Below are positions 46,204 through 55,449 of a DNA stretch of 64,000 bases, piece by piece. The DNA lies in the NCBI RefSeq assembly GCF_025370255.1, contig NZ_JAMTCD010000001.1:1-64000 (forward strand), in the 5' to 3' direction. The position numbers and the translations under genes are program-made. The DNA is from Shewanella holmiensis. Lineage in GTDB: Bacteria > Pseudomonadota > Gammaproteobacteria > Enterobacterales > Shewanellaceae. The number at the start of each line of letters is the position of its first letter. Positions within the stretch are counted from its first letter, which is position 1. The notes beneath the pieces were generated by a model. It was not told the DNA's origin. It saw only the letters and a program-made list of their open reading frames with translations, and ran no database searches.

Positions 46204-46836
46204 ATGCCTGAACCCAAATCATTTAAAGCGGTGATACTTTGCCGTTCCTGTGACTTTGTCATTAGAAAACGGGCTTTGCCTTCTAATGTAAGAGCACTGT
46301 GCCCAAGATGTGATACAGCCTTGTATGACACACCTTATTGTTCCTTAAATGGTCTACTCGCCTTATGCATTACCGCGCTTATTGTTTTTTTTCCCGCTAA
46401 TTTATTACCAGTTCTCGAAATCAATTTTCTTGGTAGTGTGCGCACAACCACTGTTTACCAAACAGCTGTTGAAGTTTGGGGGCAAGGTTATTGGGTCGTA
46501 GGTTTGGCCGTACTCGCGTCTGCGGTTATCGCACCAGCGTTATTGATATTGTCAATTTTACTACAAGTGTTAATCATCAAATTGAATTTGAATTCATCTT
46601 TTTGGCAAAACGTTTATCGTCGTTTGCTCAAAAATCATGGCCTGTTATCACAAATGACCATGTTAGAAATTTATGTGATCAGTTTTCTTGTCTCCGCGTT
46701 TCAATTATCCGATTTCTCTGATGTCTATTTTGGCATGGGCACCTTAAGTTTCACCTTGCTTTTTTTAGCAATTCTTTTTTTGCAGCGCGAATACAACCTC
46801 GAACATATGTGGAGTTATGTCCATGTCGAAAAATGA
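46204..46836 (+). CDS. LetA/PqiA-type membrane protein, first half
   Basis: The 210-residue protein has an N-terminal zinc-ribbon (CRSCDFVIRKR ... LCPRCDTALYD, residues 13-43) and a single PqiA-type membrane domain of four TMs. In E. coli, LetA (YebS) carries two such modules in one chain; here the second is encoded by the next, overlapping gene. LetA works with LetB in moving lipids between inner and outer membranes. The three genes overlap, so they are co-translated. The start is the ATG encoding MPEPKSFKAV. Confidence 0.87.
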   Translation: MPEPKSFKAVILCRSCDFVIRKRALPSNVRALCPRCDTALYDTPYCSLNGLLALCITALIVFFPANLLPVLEINFLGSVRTTTVYQTAVEVWGQGYWVVGLAVLASAVIAPALLILSILLQVLIIKLNLNSSFWQNVYRRLLKNHGLLSQMTMLEIYVISFLVSAFQLSDFSDVYFGMGTLSFTLLFLAILFLQREYNLEHMWSYVHVEK

Positions 46837-47512
46837 TAATGTGTTACCCGAGTTGCTTGTTCAAGTTGACAATGCTAATGACGAACCTGTTAATACAACA
46901 CCACAAGGGCTTAAAATGGGTCTTTGTCTTTGTGCAACGTGCAAAAAAGTTAACGCATTAACTGAACAAAACTGTAGTCGTTGTCACTCGCCATTAAGCG
47001 CAAGGAATTATGCTAGCATCCAACAGAGCTGGGCCTTGCTGGTTACTGCGACAATTTTATTGATATTGGCGAATATTTACCCAATCACCTTATTAACAAA
47101 TCGTGGTGTTGTTACCAATGACACTATCTTTAGTGGCATTTCACATCTAGTTAAATCTGGCATGTTCCCTATTGCCATCATCGTATTTACCGCCAGCATT
47201 CTTGTCCCTTGGCTAAAAATATTTGGGTTAGGACTGTATTTATGTGCGATTAGTTTTAATATTCCAATTTCTAAACGCAAAATGATGGTTGGTTTTCACA
47301 TTATTGAATGGATAGGACGCTGGTCAATGTTAGATTTATTTGTCATCTCTTTGACGGTCGCATTGGTTAATATGGGGCAGTTGCTAGATGCAAAACCGGC
47401 TCCAGCAGCAACTGCATTTGCATTAGTTATTTTACTCACTCAACTCGCAGCAAAAGTGTTAGACACTCGCTTACTATGGGACCGTTTGGAAACACATAAT
47501 GACTCAAATTGA
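46823..47512 (+). CDS. LetA/PqiA-type membrane protein, second half
   Basis: The 229-residue protein repeats the layout of the preceding gene: zinc-ribbon (CLCATCKKVNALTEQNCSRCHSPL, shown in part, near residue 35) and four TMs including the family motif LKIFGLGLY near 135. I start at the second ATG (MSKNDNVLPEL), which is 8 bases after GGAG, giving a 14-base overlap with the first half. It overlaps letB by 14 bases. Together the two halves equal one normal LetA. Confidence 0.87.
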   Translation: MSKNDNVLPELLVQVDNANDEPVNTTPQGLKMGLCLCATCKKVNALTEQNCSRCHSPLSARNYASIQQSWALLVTATILLILANIYPITLLTNRGVVTNDTIFSGISHLVKSGMFPIAIIVFTASILVPWLKIFGLGLYLCAISFNIPISKRKMMVGFHIIEWIGRWSMLDLFVISLTVALVNMGQLLDAKPAPAATAFALVILLTQLAAKVLDTRLLWDRLETHNDSN

Positions 47513-50171
47513 ATCTCCAAAAGTTGTAAAGAAAAAACTTTTTTCACCCATCTGGTTATTGCCGATTGTTGCGTTAATGCTAGGTGCTTGGTTAGGGATA
47601 AAAAGCATTAAAGAATCTGGTGTAGAAATCAGTATTCATTTCCCTAGTGCGACGGGGATTGATGTAGGTAAAACCTTAATTAAATACCAAGGCTTAATTG
47701 TAGGTAAAGTCACTGATGTTAGCCTGGATAAAGATTTGAATGGCGTCAATGTAAAAGTGGTTATGGATTACCGCGCTGATCCTTTTTTGAATGAAAACAC
47801 CCAATTCTGGCTGGTTCAACCTAAAGCGAGTATCACGGGTGTTGAAGGCTTAGAAACATTGTTTTCAGGTAATTATATCGCCATACAACCTGGCGATGGT
47901 AAATCTCGCTATAATTTTGAAGCCCAAAGAGAAGCCCCAGCTATCACCCCAGGCAGCGAAGGAATTGTGATTGAGTTACACGCGGATAAATTAGGGTCAA
48001 TTGACGTAGGCTCATCGATTTTTTATCGTCAAATCCCCGTAGGAAGCGTGGTAGGTTATCGATTGTCCGGCAGTGAAAATGTCATCATCAGTGCCTTTAT
48101 ACAAGAACAATACGCACACCTTGTTCATACTGACTCGCACTTTTGGAATGTCTCTGGTTTAAAAATTGATGCCTCTTTAGCGGGGGTCAAAATTAATACT
48201 GAAAGTCTTGCTTCAATTCTGGCTGGCGGGATCAGCTTTAATACCGGAACTGAAATCGAACAAGCGGAAAACGGCGATGTATTTACATTATATGCAGATG
48301 AAGAACAAGCTAATGGCGGATTAGTATTCAATTTGCATCTAGATCAAGCTGAAGATATTAGCAACAACGCCAGTTTGATGTATCGCGGAGTAGTCGTCGG
48401 TAAAGTTGAAAAAGTATCATTAACAGAGTCGGGAGTGTCGTTACAGGCATCGCTTGAACAACAATATCATTCGTTACTAGCATCAGATAGTCGTTTTTGG
48501 ATTTCTGGCGCCGATGTATCACTAAAAGGAATGAAGCATTTATCACGATTAGTTACAGGTAATGTTATTAATATACTTCCGGGAACCGCTACCGATGCAT
48601 TACCGCCAAGTTTCTTATTAGAACAAACACCACCCGATTTATTAACTCAACAAAAACTGTCTTTAACCTTATTATCTGACTCACACACTGGTATGTCTGT
48701 TGGTGCTCAAGTTAGATACAAACAGTTGCCGATCGGTACCGTCATTTCAAGCCGCTTAAGTGATGATTTCTCTGCGGTGCAATATCAAGTCGAAATACTC
48801 CCTGAATTTAAATCTCTTGTCACTCAAGGAAGCTATTTCATCAGTGAACAAGCGATTAAATTAGACGCATCTCTTGACAGTATTAAGTTTGAAACCCGTG
48901 ATGTCACTACGCTATTAGAAGGCGCGGTAACCTTGGTACCAAGCAAATCTAAAAGCTTAGCCAAAACAGGTAGCCAATTTAAAATTTATGACAGTATTGA
49001 AACTGCCCAGAAGCTATTCACTGAACAACAAAAAATCAAGTTAGTGTTAAACAGTCAAGATGGTGCAGGCTTAAGCGAAGGTGCGCCCATTTACTACAAA
49101 AAAATGCAAATTGGTCGAATTGCAAAAATTGAGTGGCAAGCCGCAACTGATCTATTTTCACTCAATTTAGTGATCGATAAACAATTCGAACAGTTGTTGC
49201 AACCGAAAACCGTTTTTTGGCGTAATGATGCCATGTCCGTTAACGCCAGTTTAGCTGGTGTTAAAATAGATGTGGCACCACTTGCTGGAGCCATTAAAGG
49301 CAGCATTTCGTTAGGGTTTATCGATGATGAAATTTTTAAATCGGTCAATATAAGCAGTTTGTCGTCACAAACTGGCATCACCATTAATGATCAGCTTTAT
49401 GATAACCAGCACTTGGCCTTAACCCAGGCTAAACCGATAACAATTACCTTACCTGCAAGTGCAAAAATAGAAGCTAACTCCCCTATCCGCTTCCGCGGAC
49501 ATAAAATAGGTGAAGTGAAGCAAGTTAAGCTGGCAAAAGATTTATCAAATCAAATAGCCAGTGCGTATTTGTATGGTGAATATGCAACACATTTTAGTAA
49601 ACAAAATACCGAATACTTTGTCGTTGATGCTCAAGTCTCTTTAGCCGGCATTCGAGATGTAGATACCCTAATCACTGGCGCTTATATTAGTGTATTACCT
49701 GGAGATGCTGAATCAACAAATAACCAGTTTGAAGCAAAACTTGCCGCTCGTTATGATGCTAACACCCCTAAAGATGCACTCACTTTTACTCTGATTGACA
49801 AACAATTAGGATCAATCAAAGTCGGTACACCAATATTTTTTAGAGGGATTGCCATTGGTCAAATTGATGGATACAACCTGTCAAAAACGGGTCAGCAAGT
49901 ATTGATGTTTGCACATATCCGCTCCGAATATTCACACTTAGTGAATACCAGTAGCCAATTCTGGGATGCATCAGGGATTAAACTTGAAGTGGGTATTTTC
50001 TCAGGAGCACAGATTGAAACAGGCTCGTTAGAAACCTTATTATCTGGTGGGATATCAGTAATAACAAAAGACATCACTTCAAATATCAATGTCATAAGCC
50101 CATCAAGTGAGTTTATGTTACAAAACCGCATGAAACCAGAATGGGAAGAATGGAAACCCGCACAGCAATAA
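47499..50171 (+). CDS. letB: LetB: seven-MCE-domain lipid-transport tunnel protein
   Basis: The 890-residue protein has one N-terminal TM (LFSPIWLLPIVALMLGAWLG) and seven tandem MCE domains, each opening with a strand like ELHADKLGSIDVGSSIFYR. The starts are near residues 42, 155, 268, 385, 510, 640 and 755. E. coli LetB (YebT) also has seven and forms a stacked hexameric tunnel across the periplasm that shuttles lipids. Length and domain count match. It is coupled to the split LetA genes by a 14-base overlap. Confidence 0.94.
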   Translation: MTQIESPKVVKKKLFSPIWLLPIVALMLGAWLGIKSIKESGVEISIHFPSATGIDVGKTLIKYQGLIVGKVTDVSLDKDLNGVNVKVVMDYRADPFLNENTQFWLVQPKASITGVEGLETLFSGNYIAIQPGDGKSRYNFEAQREAPAITPGSEGIVIELHADKLGSIDVGSSIFYRQIPVGSVVGYRLSGSENVIISAFIQEQYAHLVHTDSHFWNVSGLKIDASLAGVKINTESLASILAGGISFNTGTEIEQAENGDVFTLYADEEQANGGLVFNLHLDQAEDISNNASLMYRGVVVGKVEKVSLTESGVSLQASLEQQYHSLLASDSRFWISGADVSLKGMKHLSRLVTGNVINILPGTATDALPPSFLLEQTPPDLLTQQKLSLTLLSDSHTGMSVGAQVRYKQLPIGTVISSRLSDDFSAVQYQVEILPEFKSLVTQGSYFISEQAIKLDASLDSIKFETRDVTTLLEGAVTLVPSKSKSLAKTGSQFKIYDSIETAQKLFTEQQKIKLVLNSQDGAGLSEGAPIYYKKMQIGRIAKIEWQAATDLFSLNLVIDKQFEQLLQPKTVFWRNDAMSVNASLAGVKIDVAPLAGAIKGSISLGFIDDEIFKSVNISSLSSQTGITINDQLYDNQHLALTQAKPITITLPASAKIEANSPIRFRGHKIGEVKQVKLAKDLSNQIASAYLYGEYATHFSKQNTEYFVVDAQVSLAGIRDVDTLITGAYISVLPGDAESTNNQFEAKLAARYDANTPKDALTFTLIDKQLGSIKVGTPIFFRGIAIGQIDGYNLSKTGQQVLMFAHIRSEYSHLVNTSSQFWDASGIKLEVGIFSGAQIETGSLETLLSGGISVITKDITSNINVISPSSEFMLQNRMKPEWEEWKPAQQ

Positions 50172-50195
50172 TCAATGCTTATATTGACTATAAAT

Positions 50196-50228
50196 AAAAA
50201 GCGAACTAATTAATTTACCTCGCTTTTT
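50196..50228 (+). terminator. Terminator after letB
   Basis: AAAAAGCGA and TCGCTTTTT are separated by a 15-base loop. The stem is AT-rich apart from GCG/CGC, and a T-run follows. Confidence 0.65.
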
Positions 50229-50472
50229 ATTTAGTTGAACATCCAATCAGACATAATGTTAGACAACGCAAAAGATGTCTTAACCAACATTCACCTAGAA
50301 ATTAAGTTTTACACATTTAATTTTGTTGAGGATATTTTTGTTAAACTGATTCTTGTCACAATTAAAATAAACTTAAAATTGGATAGACCAGATCAACCAA
50401 CTTTACTGATATACTCGTTAGAAAATTACAATAAGCACTTCATTTAATTGTGCTAATGCCATGTGAGTGACT
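50229..50472. other. Gap between letB and the carbonic anhydrase gene
   Basis: Very AT-rich and non-coding by my reading. It must hold the can promoter. A 70-codon frame here lacks a ribosome-binding site and a convincing composition. Confidence 0.4.
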
Positions 50473-51090
50473 ATGAAACTGCTTAAACCGCTTTTCGATA
50501 ATAATCGTCGTTGGGCACAACGCATAAACCAAGAAGACCCATCATTTTTTGAAAAACTCGCAAAACAGCAAAATCCCGAATACCTATGGATTGGTTGCTC
50601 AGATAGCCGCGTACCGTCAAACCAAATAATCGATTTAATGCCTGGTGAAGTTTTTGTACACCGCAATATTGCCAACATGGTCATCCACACTGACTTGAAT
50701 TGCTTATCAGTTTTACAGTATGCAATCGATGTACTCAAAGTAAAGCACATCATGGTCGTCGGACACTATGGCTGCGGTGGTGTGAAAGCTGCGATGCAAA
50801 ATCAGCGTCTTGGGCTCATTGATAACTGGTTAGGACATCTGCGTGACATTTATCGAATGCATCAGTCAGAGCTAGTTAAACTTGATGAGCAAACTAAATT
50901 TAATCGCTTATGTGAATTAAACGTTATCGAGCAGGTAGCTAACGTCACTTCATCTCCAATATTGCAAGAAGCTTGGGAAAGAGGTCAAAATGTTTCCGTC
51001 CATGGCTGGATTTATGGTATCGATAATGGCCTGTTAACCGATTTAGATGTAACAATTGATCGTGAAACGGCGATGGGTACAGCGCAATAA
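50473..51090 (+). CDS. can: Beta-carbonic anhydrase
   Basis: Can interconverts CO2 and bicarbonate for carboxylation reactions in the cytoplasm. The zinc ligands are all present: Cys42 and Asp44 in [10 protein letters not shown], and His/Cys in [11 protein letters not shown] near residues 98-101. The protein is 205 residues, slightly shorter at the C-terminus than E. coli Can (220). The ATG at [11 protein letters not shown] is preferred over a GTG two codons upstream on family alignment. A strong terminator follows. Confidence 0.95.
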   Translation: MKLLKPLFDNNRRWAQRINQEDPSFFEKLAKQQNPEYLWIGCSDSRVPSNQIIDLMPGEVFVHRNIANMVIHTDLNCLSVLQYAIDVLKVKHIMVVGHYGCGGVKAAMQNQRLGLIDNWLGHLRDIYRMHQSELVKLDEQTKFNRLCELNVIEQVANVTSSPILQEAWERGQNVSVHGWIYGIDNGLLTDLDVTIDRETAMGTAQ

Positions 51091-51113
51091 CACCATCAAT
51101 AAAGATGAAATAA

Positions 51114-51140
51114 CAAAACCCTAATATATTTAGGGTTTTG
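51114..51140 (+). terminator. Terminator of can
   Basis: AACCCTAA and TTAGGGTT (extending into AAA/TTT) with a 5-base loop, then a short T stretch. Confidence 0.85.
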
Positions 51141-51295
51141 CTTTAACTAACGTAAATAGCATTATAAATCGACAATTGACCACTTACCTGTATAATCCGC
51201 GCCCTAAATACTCTTTCATATCAGTCTTATTCTCACAACGCTAAACCTAGCCACTTGTCGATAAATATTCTGTACCACTCATTTGGAAACTTGCT

Positions 51296-52891
51296 TTGAT
51301 TTCTACCGCAAATATTACTATGCAATTTGGTCCTGAACCATTGTTTGAAAACATCTCTGCTCAGTTTGGACACGGCAATCGTTATGGCTTAATCGGTGCC
51401 AATGGATGTGGTAAATCTACCTTCATGAAAATCCTCAGTGGCGAACTTGCCCCAACTTCTGGCAATGTTTCCATTTCACCAGGCTTAAAAGTCGGTACGC
51501 TAAGCCAAGATCAATTTGCGTTTGAACAATATAGCGTGGTTGATGCGGTGATTATGGGTGATGTTAAGCTTTGGAAAGTAAAGCAAGAGCGTGATTTCAT
51601 CTATAACAAAGCTGAAATGACTGATGAAGACGGTATGCGTGTAGGCGATCTAGAAAGCCAGTTTGCAGAAATGGATGGATATACTGCTGAAAGCCGTGCG
51701 GGTGAGATTTTATTAGAAGCGGGTATTGAAGAGTCGTTTCACTTTGGTTTAATGCAACAAGTTGCACCAGGTTGGAAGCTACGTGTGTTACTTGCTCAAG
51801 CCCTATTTGCTAACCCAGACATCTTATTATTGGATGAACCCACCAACAACTTAGACATCCATACCATTAGTTGGCTGGCAACAGAGTTAAATAAACGCAA
51901 ATGTACCATGATCATCATTTCCCATGATCGTCATTTTTTAAACTCTGTTTGTACCCATATGGCCGATATTGATTATGGTGAACTGCGGATTTACCCTGGT
52001 AACTATGAGTATTTTCTTGAGCAATCAAGTTTGCTGCGTGAACAACTACTTGCGGGTAACGCGAAGAAAAGTGCTGAAATAGACGAATTGCAAGACTTCG
52101 TTAATCGTTTTGGTGCCAATGCATCAAAAGCAAAACAAGCCAGCTCTCGAGCCAAAAAGATGGATAAAATTAAACTAGATGAAGTGAAATCATCAAGTCG
52201 GATAACACCATCAATTCGCTTTACAGAAAGCAAAAAATTACATCGCCAAGCACTTGTTCTGGAAGAGTTAGGCCATGGTTTTGATGAAGTGTTATTCGAA
52301 CATGGCAACCTCATTCTAGAAGCTGGATCAAAACTTGCCATTATTGGTGAAAACGGTGTAGGTAAAACTACCCTACTACGTTGTTTAGTCAATGAAATAG
52401 CCCATAACCAAGGTCGTATTAAATGGTCGGAAAATGCCGCTATTGGATACTGCCCACAAGACAGTAGCGCAGATTTTGATAACGACATGACTCTGTTTGA
52501 TTGGATGTCATTATGGCGCACGCCAAAGCATAACGATTTAATGGTCCGCGGTATGTTAGGTCGTTTATTATTTACTGAAGACGATGCGAACAAAAAAGTG
52601 CGTAACTGCTCAGGTGGTGAAAAAAACCGTCTACTGTTTGGCAAACTGATGATGATGGACATTAACGTCTTGGTTATGGATGAGCCAACCAACCATATGG
52701 ATATGGAAGCGATTGAAGCCCTCAATCAAGCGCTAAAACTATTTGAAGGCACCTTAATATTTGTTAGCCACGATAGAGAGTTTGTCTCCTCCCTTGCGAC
52801 CCGTATTATTGACGTCAAAGATAAAAAATTGATCAATTTCCAAGGTACCTTTGATGAATACCTTGCTAGCCAAAATCCGCTTACAAATTAG
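51296..52891 (+). CDS. ybiT: ABC-F ATPase YbiT
   Basis: The 531-residue soluble protein has two ABC cassettes joined by a Lys/Arg-rich linker. Walker A motifs are GANGCGKST (about 38) and GENGVGKTT (about 350); signature and Walker B appear as [12 protein letters not shown] (about 183) and [11 protein letters not shown] (about 462). ABC-F proteins act on the ribosome rather than in transport. A TTG start is used: the family N-terminus ([16 protein letters not shown]) needs the 8 residues before the first Met, and GGAA lies upstream. It is followed by a long hairpin terminator. Confidence 0.93.
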   Translation: MISTANITMQFGPEPLFENISAQFGHGNRYGLIGANGCGKSTFMKILSGELAPTSGNVSISPGLKVGTLSQDQFAFEQYSVVDAVIMGDVKLWKVKQERDFIYNKAEMTDEDGMRVGDLESQFAEMDGYTAESRAGEILLEAGIEESFHFGLMQQVAPGWKLRVLLAQALFANPDILLLDEPTNNLDIHTISWLATELNKRKCTMIIISHDRHFLNSVCTHMADIDYGELRIYPGNYEYFLEQSSLLREQLLAGNAKKSAEIDELQDFVNRFGANASKAKQASSRAKKMDKIKLDEVKSSSRITPSIRFTESKKLHRQALVLEELGHGFDEVLFEHGNLILEAGSKLAIIGENGVGKTTLLRCLVNEIAHNQGRIKWSENAAIGYCPQDSSADFDNDMTLFDWMSLWRTPKHNDLMVRGMLGRLLFTEDDANKKVRNCSGGEKNRLLFGKLMMMDINVLVMDEPTNHMDMEAIEALNQALKLFEGTLIFVSHDREFVSSLATRIIDVKDKKLINFQGTFDEYLASQNPLTN

Positions 52892-52942
52892 ATAGTCATT
52901 TTATTTAAAATGTCAGTCGACAATTTTACTGACTATCCTAAT

Positions 52943-52981
52943 AAAAAAGGCCTGATACATTTATTGTATCAGGCCTTTTTT
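52943..52981 (+). terminator. Terminator of ybiT
   Basis: A long perfect stem of AAAAAAGGCCTGATACA with its complement and a 5-base loop, ending in a T-run. A weaker GTCAGT / ACTGAC hairpin lies just before it at about 52911-52932. Confidence 0.92.
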
Positions 52982-53303
52982 ATTAATATGCCTTAGCAAA
53001 ACCATTGAAAAACAAGCACTGCTACTGGCAAAGCTTATGATGCAATAAATTTTATGCTGCTTATCAATACATCAAGAAAGAACCCCAAAACGGTGCCTCG
53101 ACATACTCTGTCAAGAAAACCAATCTAAGATGGTGTAAGAGCTCATGAGCGCTGTAGACGTTTAATGTTAGGCTTCAATCATCTTTAAGATAAAGGCGAC
53201 ACCACTGCGACTAAACCACTACTGAATGATGTTATCTAAGATTGTCGGAGAAAATTTTAAGAGATGTTTGAGGTTGATGCTTGGTCAACTCAAATTTTAA
53301 ACA
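52982..53303. other. Intergenic region before the tRNA genes
   Basis: About 320 bases with no usable reading frame, tRNA fold or clear repeat. It lies between the ybiT terminator and the terminator of the minus-strand tRNAs, so neither neighbour needs it as a promoter. Confidence 0.4.
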
Positions 53304-53330
53304 TAAAAAAGCCCCAACTAAGTTGAGGCT
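53304..53330 (-). terminator. Terminator of the tRNA operon
   Basis: On the minus strand AGCCTCAAC and GTTGGGGCT (one mismatch) form a stem with a 3-base loop followed by seven Ts, about 48 bases past the tRNA-Leu end. Confidence 0.85.
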
Positions 53331-53377
53331 GTTTTATCCATCACTCATTTAACTTGATGTTAAATAGAGCTTAATAA

Positions 53378-53463
53378 TGGTACCCGAGGCCAGACTTGAA
53401 CTGGCACGCTTATTCAGCGAGGGATTTTAAATCCCTTGTGTCTACCGATTCCACCACTCGGGC
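53378..53463 (-). tRNA. tRNA-Leu (anticodon TAA)
   Basis: The 86-base gene folds into a class II tRNA: acceptor GCCCGAG / CTCGGGT, anticodon stem AGGGA / TCCCT with loop TTTAAAA (anticodon TAA), a variable arm, and T-arm with GTTCAAGT. The 3' CCA is encoded. It lies 41 bases after tRNA-Gly in the same transcript. Confidence 0.96.
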
Positions 53464-53504
53464 AAACTTTGTTTTAAACTGTAAATTACAATTCAAACTC
53501 AATT

Positions 53505-53580
53505 TGGAGCGACATATCGGGTTCGAACCGATGACCTATACCTTGGCAAGGTATCGCTCTACCAACTGAGCTAATGTCGC
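53505..53580 (-). tRNA. tRNA-Gly (anticodon GCC)
   Basis: The 76-base gene folds as a standard tRNA: acceptor GCGACAT / ATGTCGC, D-arm GCTCAGTTGGTAGAGC, anticodon stem ATACC / GGTAT with loop TTGCCAA (anticodon GCC), T-loop GTTCGAAC, discriminator T and encoded CCA. First gene of a two-tRNA operon. Confidence 0.97.
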
Positions 53581-53646
53581 TGAATCTTTAGTGCATGTAG
53601 AGTTACTTTGCATTAACTGCATAAGTTCCCCTGAGTGCGGGTTCGC

Positions 53647-53674
53647 ATTCTACCGTTTCTAATTTAAGAGTCAA
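53647..53674 (-). promoter_or_regulatory. Promoter of the tRNA-Gly/tRNA-Leu operon
   Basis: TTGACT (-35, 53669-53674) and TAGAAT (-10, 53647-53652) are 16 bases apart on the minus strand and are followed by a GC-rich GCGAACCCGC stretch. That discriminator composition is typical of stringently controlled stable-RNA promoters. Confidence 0.75.
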
Positions 53675-53766
53675 TCAATAAAATAAAAAAATTATCTTAA
53701 ACCAGTTTAACTGCTGCATAAATGTTCATGATGCTTTAATTCATGATATTGATAAGCCATACAAAT

Positions 53767-53794
53767 AATAAAAGCACCCACAGGTGCTTTTATT
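53767..53794 (-). terminator. Terminator of gapB
   Basis: AATAAAAGCACC and GGTGCTTTTATT form a 12-bp stem with a 4-base loop, 20 bases past the gapB stop. Its A/T flanks let it work both ways. Confidence 0.88.
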
Positions 53795-53813
53795 CAAAGG
53801 CCCAAATTATGGC

Positions 53814-55247
53814 TTATTTTGGCAATGATAGCGTTGTTAACCCCAGCATCTTTTGCATCACGCCAACAACTTGACAGCTATATCCAAACTCGTTGTCATA
53901 CCAAACATATAAAATGGCACGTTTACCGTCAGCAATAGTCGCTTGAGAATCAATTACCCCAGCGTAACGCGAACCGACTAAATCGCTCGAAACAATTTCC
54001 GTCGACTCAGTAAAGTCGATTTGATTTTGTAACTCAGATAACAAAGCGACGTCTTTCAGGTACTCGTTAAGCTCATCACGATTTGTTTCAGCATTTAAAT
54101 TAACGCTGATAATTGCCATTGACACATTTGGCGTTGGCACGCGAATAGCGTTACCCGTTAACTTACCCGCAAGCACTGGCAGCGCTTTAGCAACCGCTTT
54201 GGCAGCACCGGTTTCTGTGATAACCATGTTCAATGGCGCACTTCTACCGCGACGGTCTGCACTGTGATAGTTATCGATTAAGTTTTGATCATTGGTATAA
54301 GAGTGAATAGTTTCAACATGTCCATTCTCAATACCATACTTATCATTAACCGCTTTTAGTACCGGAGTGATTGCGTTAGTCGTACAGCTTGCCGCTGAAA
54401 CAATTAAATCTTCCGCAAGAATGTCGTCCTCGTTAACGCCATATACCACATTCTTGATTGCGCCTTTAGCTGGCGCGGTTAATAACACTTTTGCGGCACC
54501 CGGACTTTTTAAGTGTAAGCCTAAACCGTCTTCATCTTTCCAGATACCAGTATTATCGACCACTAAAGCATCTTTAATACCATACTTAGTGTAATCAACT
54601 TGATCAGGTGAGTTAGCATAAATAATTTGAATATAAGTCCCGTTGGCAATGATGGCGTTGTTTTCTTCATCAACTTCAACTGAACCATTAAATGGACCAT
54701 GTACAGAGTCACGGCGTAATAAACTAGCACGTTTCTCTAAATCACCTTTTTTACCACCGCGTAACACGATAGCGCGTAAACATAATTTGTTGCTTTTACC
54801 TGTTCTTTCTATTAATAAACGCGCAAGTAAACGGCCAATACGACCAAAGCCATATAACACCACATCACGGGCAGGCATATCATCGCCATGGTTAATGGCT
54901 TGCGCTAATTGATTCGCCATATACGCTTCAATTTGGCCAGCATCAGTATGTTCACGCCAGTAATTAACCGCCAATTTACCGATATCAACTTTGCAATGCT
55001 TAACAGCAAGCTTGCTAAGTGCTTGGATAAATGGGAAGCTTTCACGTAGTCGTAATTTTTCACCCACATGACGACGAACCAAACGGTGCGACTTAATAAT
55101 TTCAATAGTCGATGCGTTTAATAATGGCTTACCGTATACCACAACTTCAACACCTTGGTTACGATATAATTTACCAAGTAGAGGTTGCATCGCCTCTGCC
55201 ATTTCAAAACGTTCTTGCCAACTTTGTAGATGTTTATCTGCGCTCAT
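53814..55247 (-). CDS. gapB: Glyceraldehyde-3-phosphate dehydrogenase GapB, with N-terminal extension
   Basis: The 477-residue protein has about 130 extra N-terminal residues before the Rossmann start VVLYGFGRIGRLLARLL. The catalytic Cys is in SAASCTTNAITPV and the His in ETIHSYTNDQ. The loop after the second strand reads VLRGGKKGD instead of the NDL/DLT that sets NAD preference in GapA-type enzymes, so NADP use or a gluconeogenic role is possible (inference). AAGGA precedes the chosen ATG by 7 bases; the longer frame has no such site. It is divergent from a DUF2989 lipoprotein and gapA. Confidence 0.92.
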   Translation of the reverse strand: MSADKHLQSWQERFEMAEAMQPLLGKLYRNQGVEVVVYGKPLLNASTIEIIKSHRLVRRHVGEKLRLRESFPFIQALSKLAVKHCKVDIGKLAVNYWREHTDAGQIEAYMANQLAQAINHGDDMPARDVVLYGFGRIGRLLARLLIERTGKSNKLCLRAIVLRGGKKGDLEKRASLLRRDSVHGPFNGSVEVDEENNAIIANGTYIQIIYANSPDQVDYTKYGIKDALVVDNTGIWKDEDGLGLHLKSPGAAKVLLTAPAKGAIKNVVYGVNEDDILAEDLIVSAASCTTNAITPVLKAVNDKYGIENGHVETIHSYTNDQNLIDNYHSADRRGRSAPLNMVITETGAAKAVAKALPVLAGKLTGNAIRVPTPNVSMAIISVNLNAETNRDELNEYLKDVALLSELQNQIDFTESTEIVSSDLVGSRYAGVIDSQATIADGKRAILYVWYDNEFGYSCQVVGVMQKMLGLTTLSLPK

Positions 55248-55335
55248 GTAGGGTTCCTTTATCTCACTTTTCTTTGATATATTTTTAGAAAGGTTTGAGT
55301 AACAAAAAGAAAAGACCAATAATTAGTGTATTGTG

Positions 55336-55347
55336 GGGAATATTCCC
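55336..55347. promoter_or_regulatory. GGGAATATTCCC palindrome in the gapB leader
   Basis: A perfect 12-bp palindrome about 90 bases upstream of gapB, just downstream of a predicted -10 (TACAAT at 55362-55367, minus strand). It is an operator candidate; the binding protein is unknown. Confidence 0.5.
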
Positions 55348-55411
55348 GCTAGGTCGGCGACATTGTAATGAAATTGGCTGCATTTCGCCAGTAACAAATT
55401 TTCGCTAAATA

Positions 55412-55426
55412 TGTAATTTTATTAGA
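55412..55426. promoter_or_regulatory. HexR-like site between gapB and the DUF2989 gene
   Basis: TGTAATTTTATTAGA matches the HexR-type palindrome TGTAAT-N3-ATTACA with one mismatch in the right arm. HexR controls central carbon genes in Shewanella, including gap genes (established knowledge). Its place upstream of the predicted gapB -35 would suit activation. Confidence 0.5.
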
Positions 55427-55449
55427 CAAATACCCCAAAGGAGCTAGTT

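Noticed and set aside
50235..50447. A 70-codon plus-strand frame between letB and can
   Set aside because: No ribosome-binding site, AT-driven composition and no recognisable motif. The region is better explained as a promoter gap.
52003..52725. A 240-codon minus-strand frame
   Set aside because: It is antisense to ybiT and follows its codon pattern in mirror; no start signal and no domain.
52916..52921. GTCGAC after ybiT as another GntR site
   Set aside because: It lies in the loop-side of a terminator hairpin after a convergent gene, with no promoter nearby.
52982..53303. A decayed tRNA or small RNA gene before the tRNA operon
   Set aside because: No cloverleaf or terminator-linked stem could be found; only scattered short matches.
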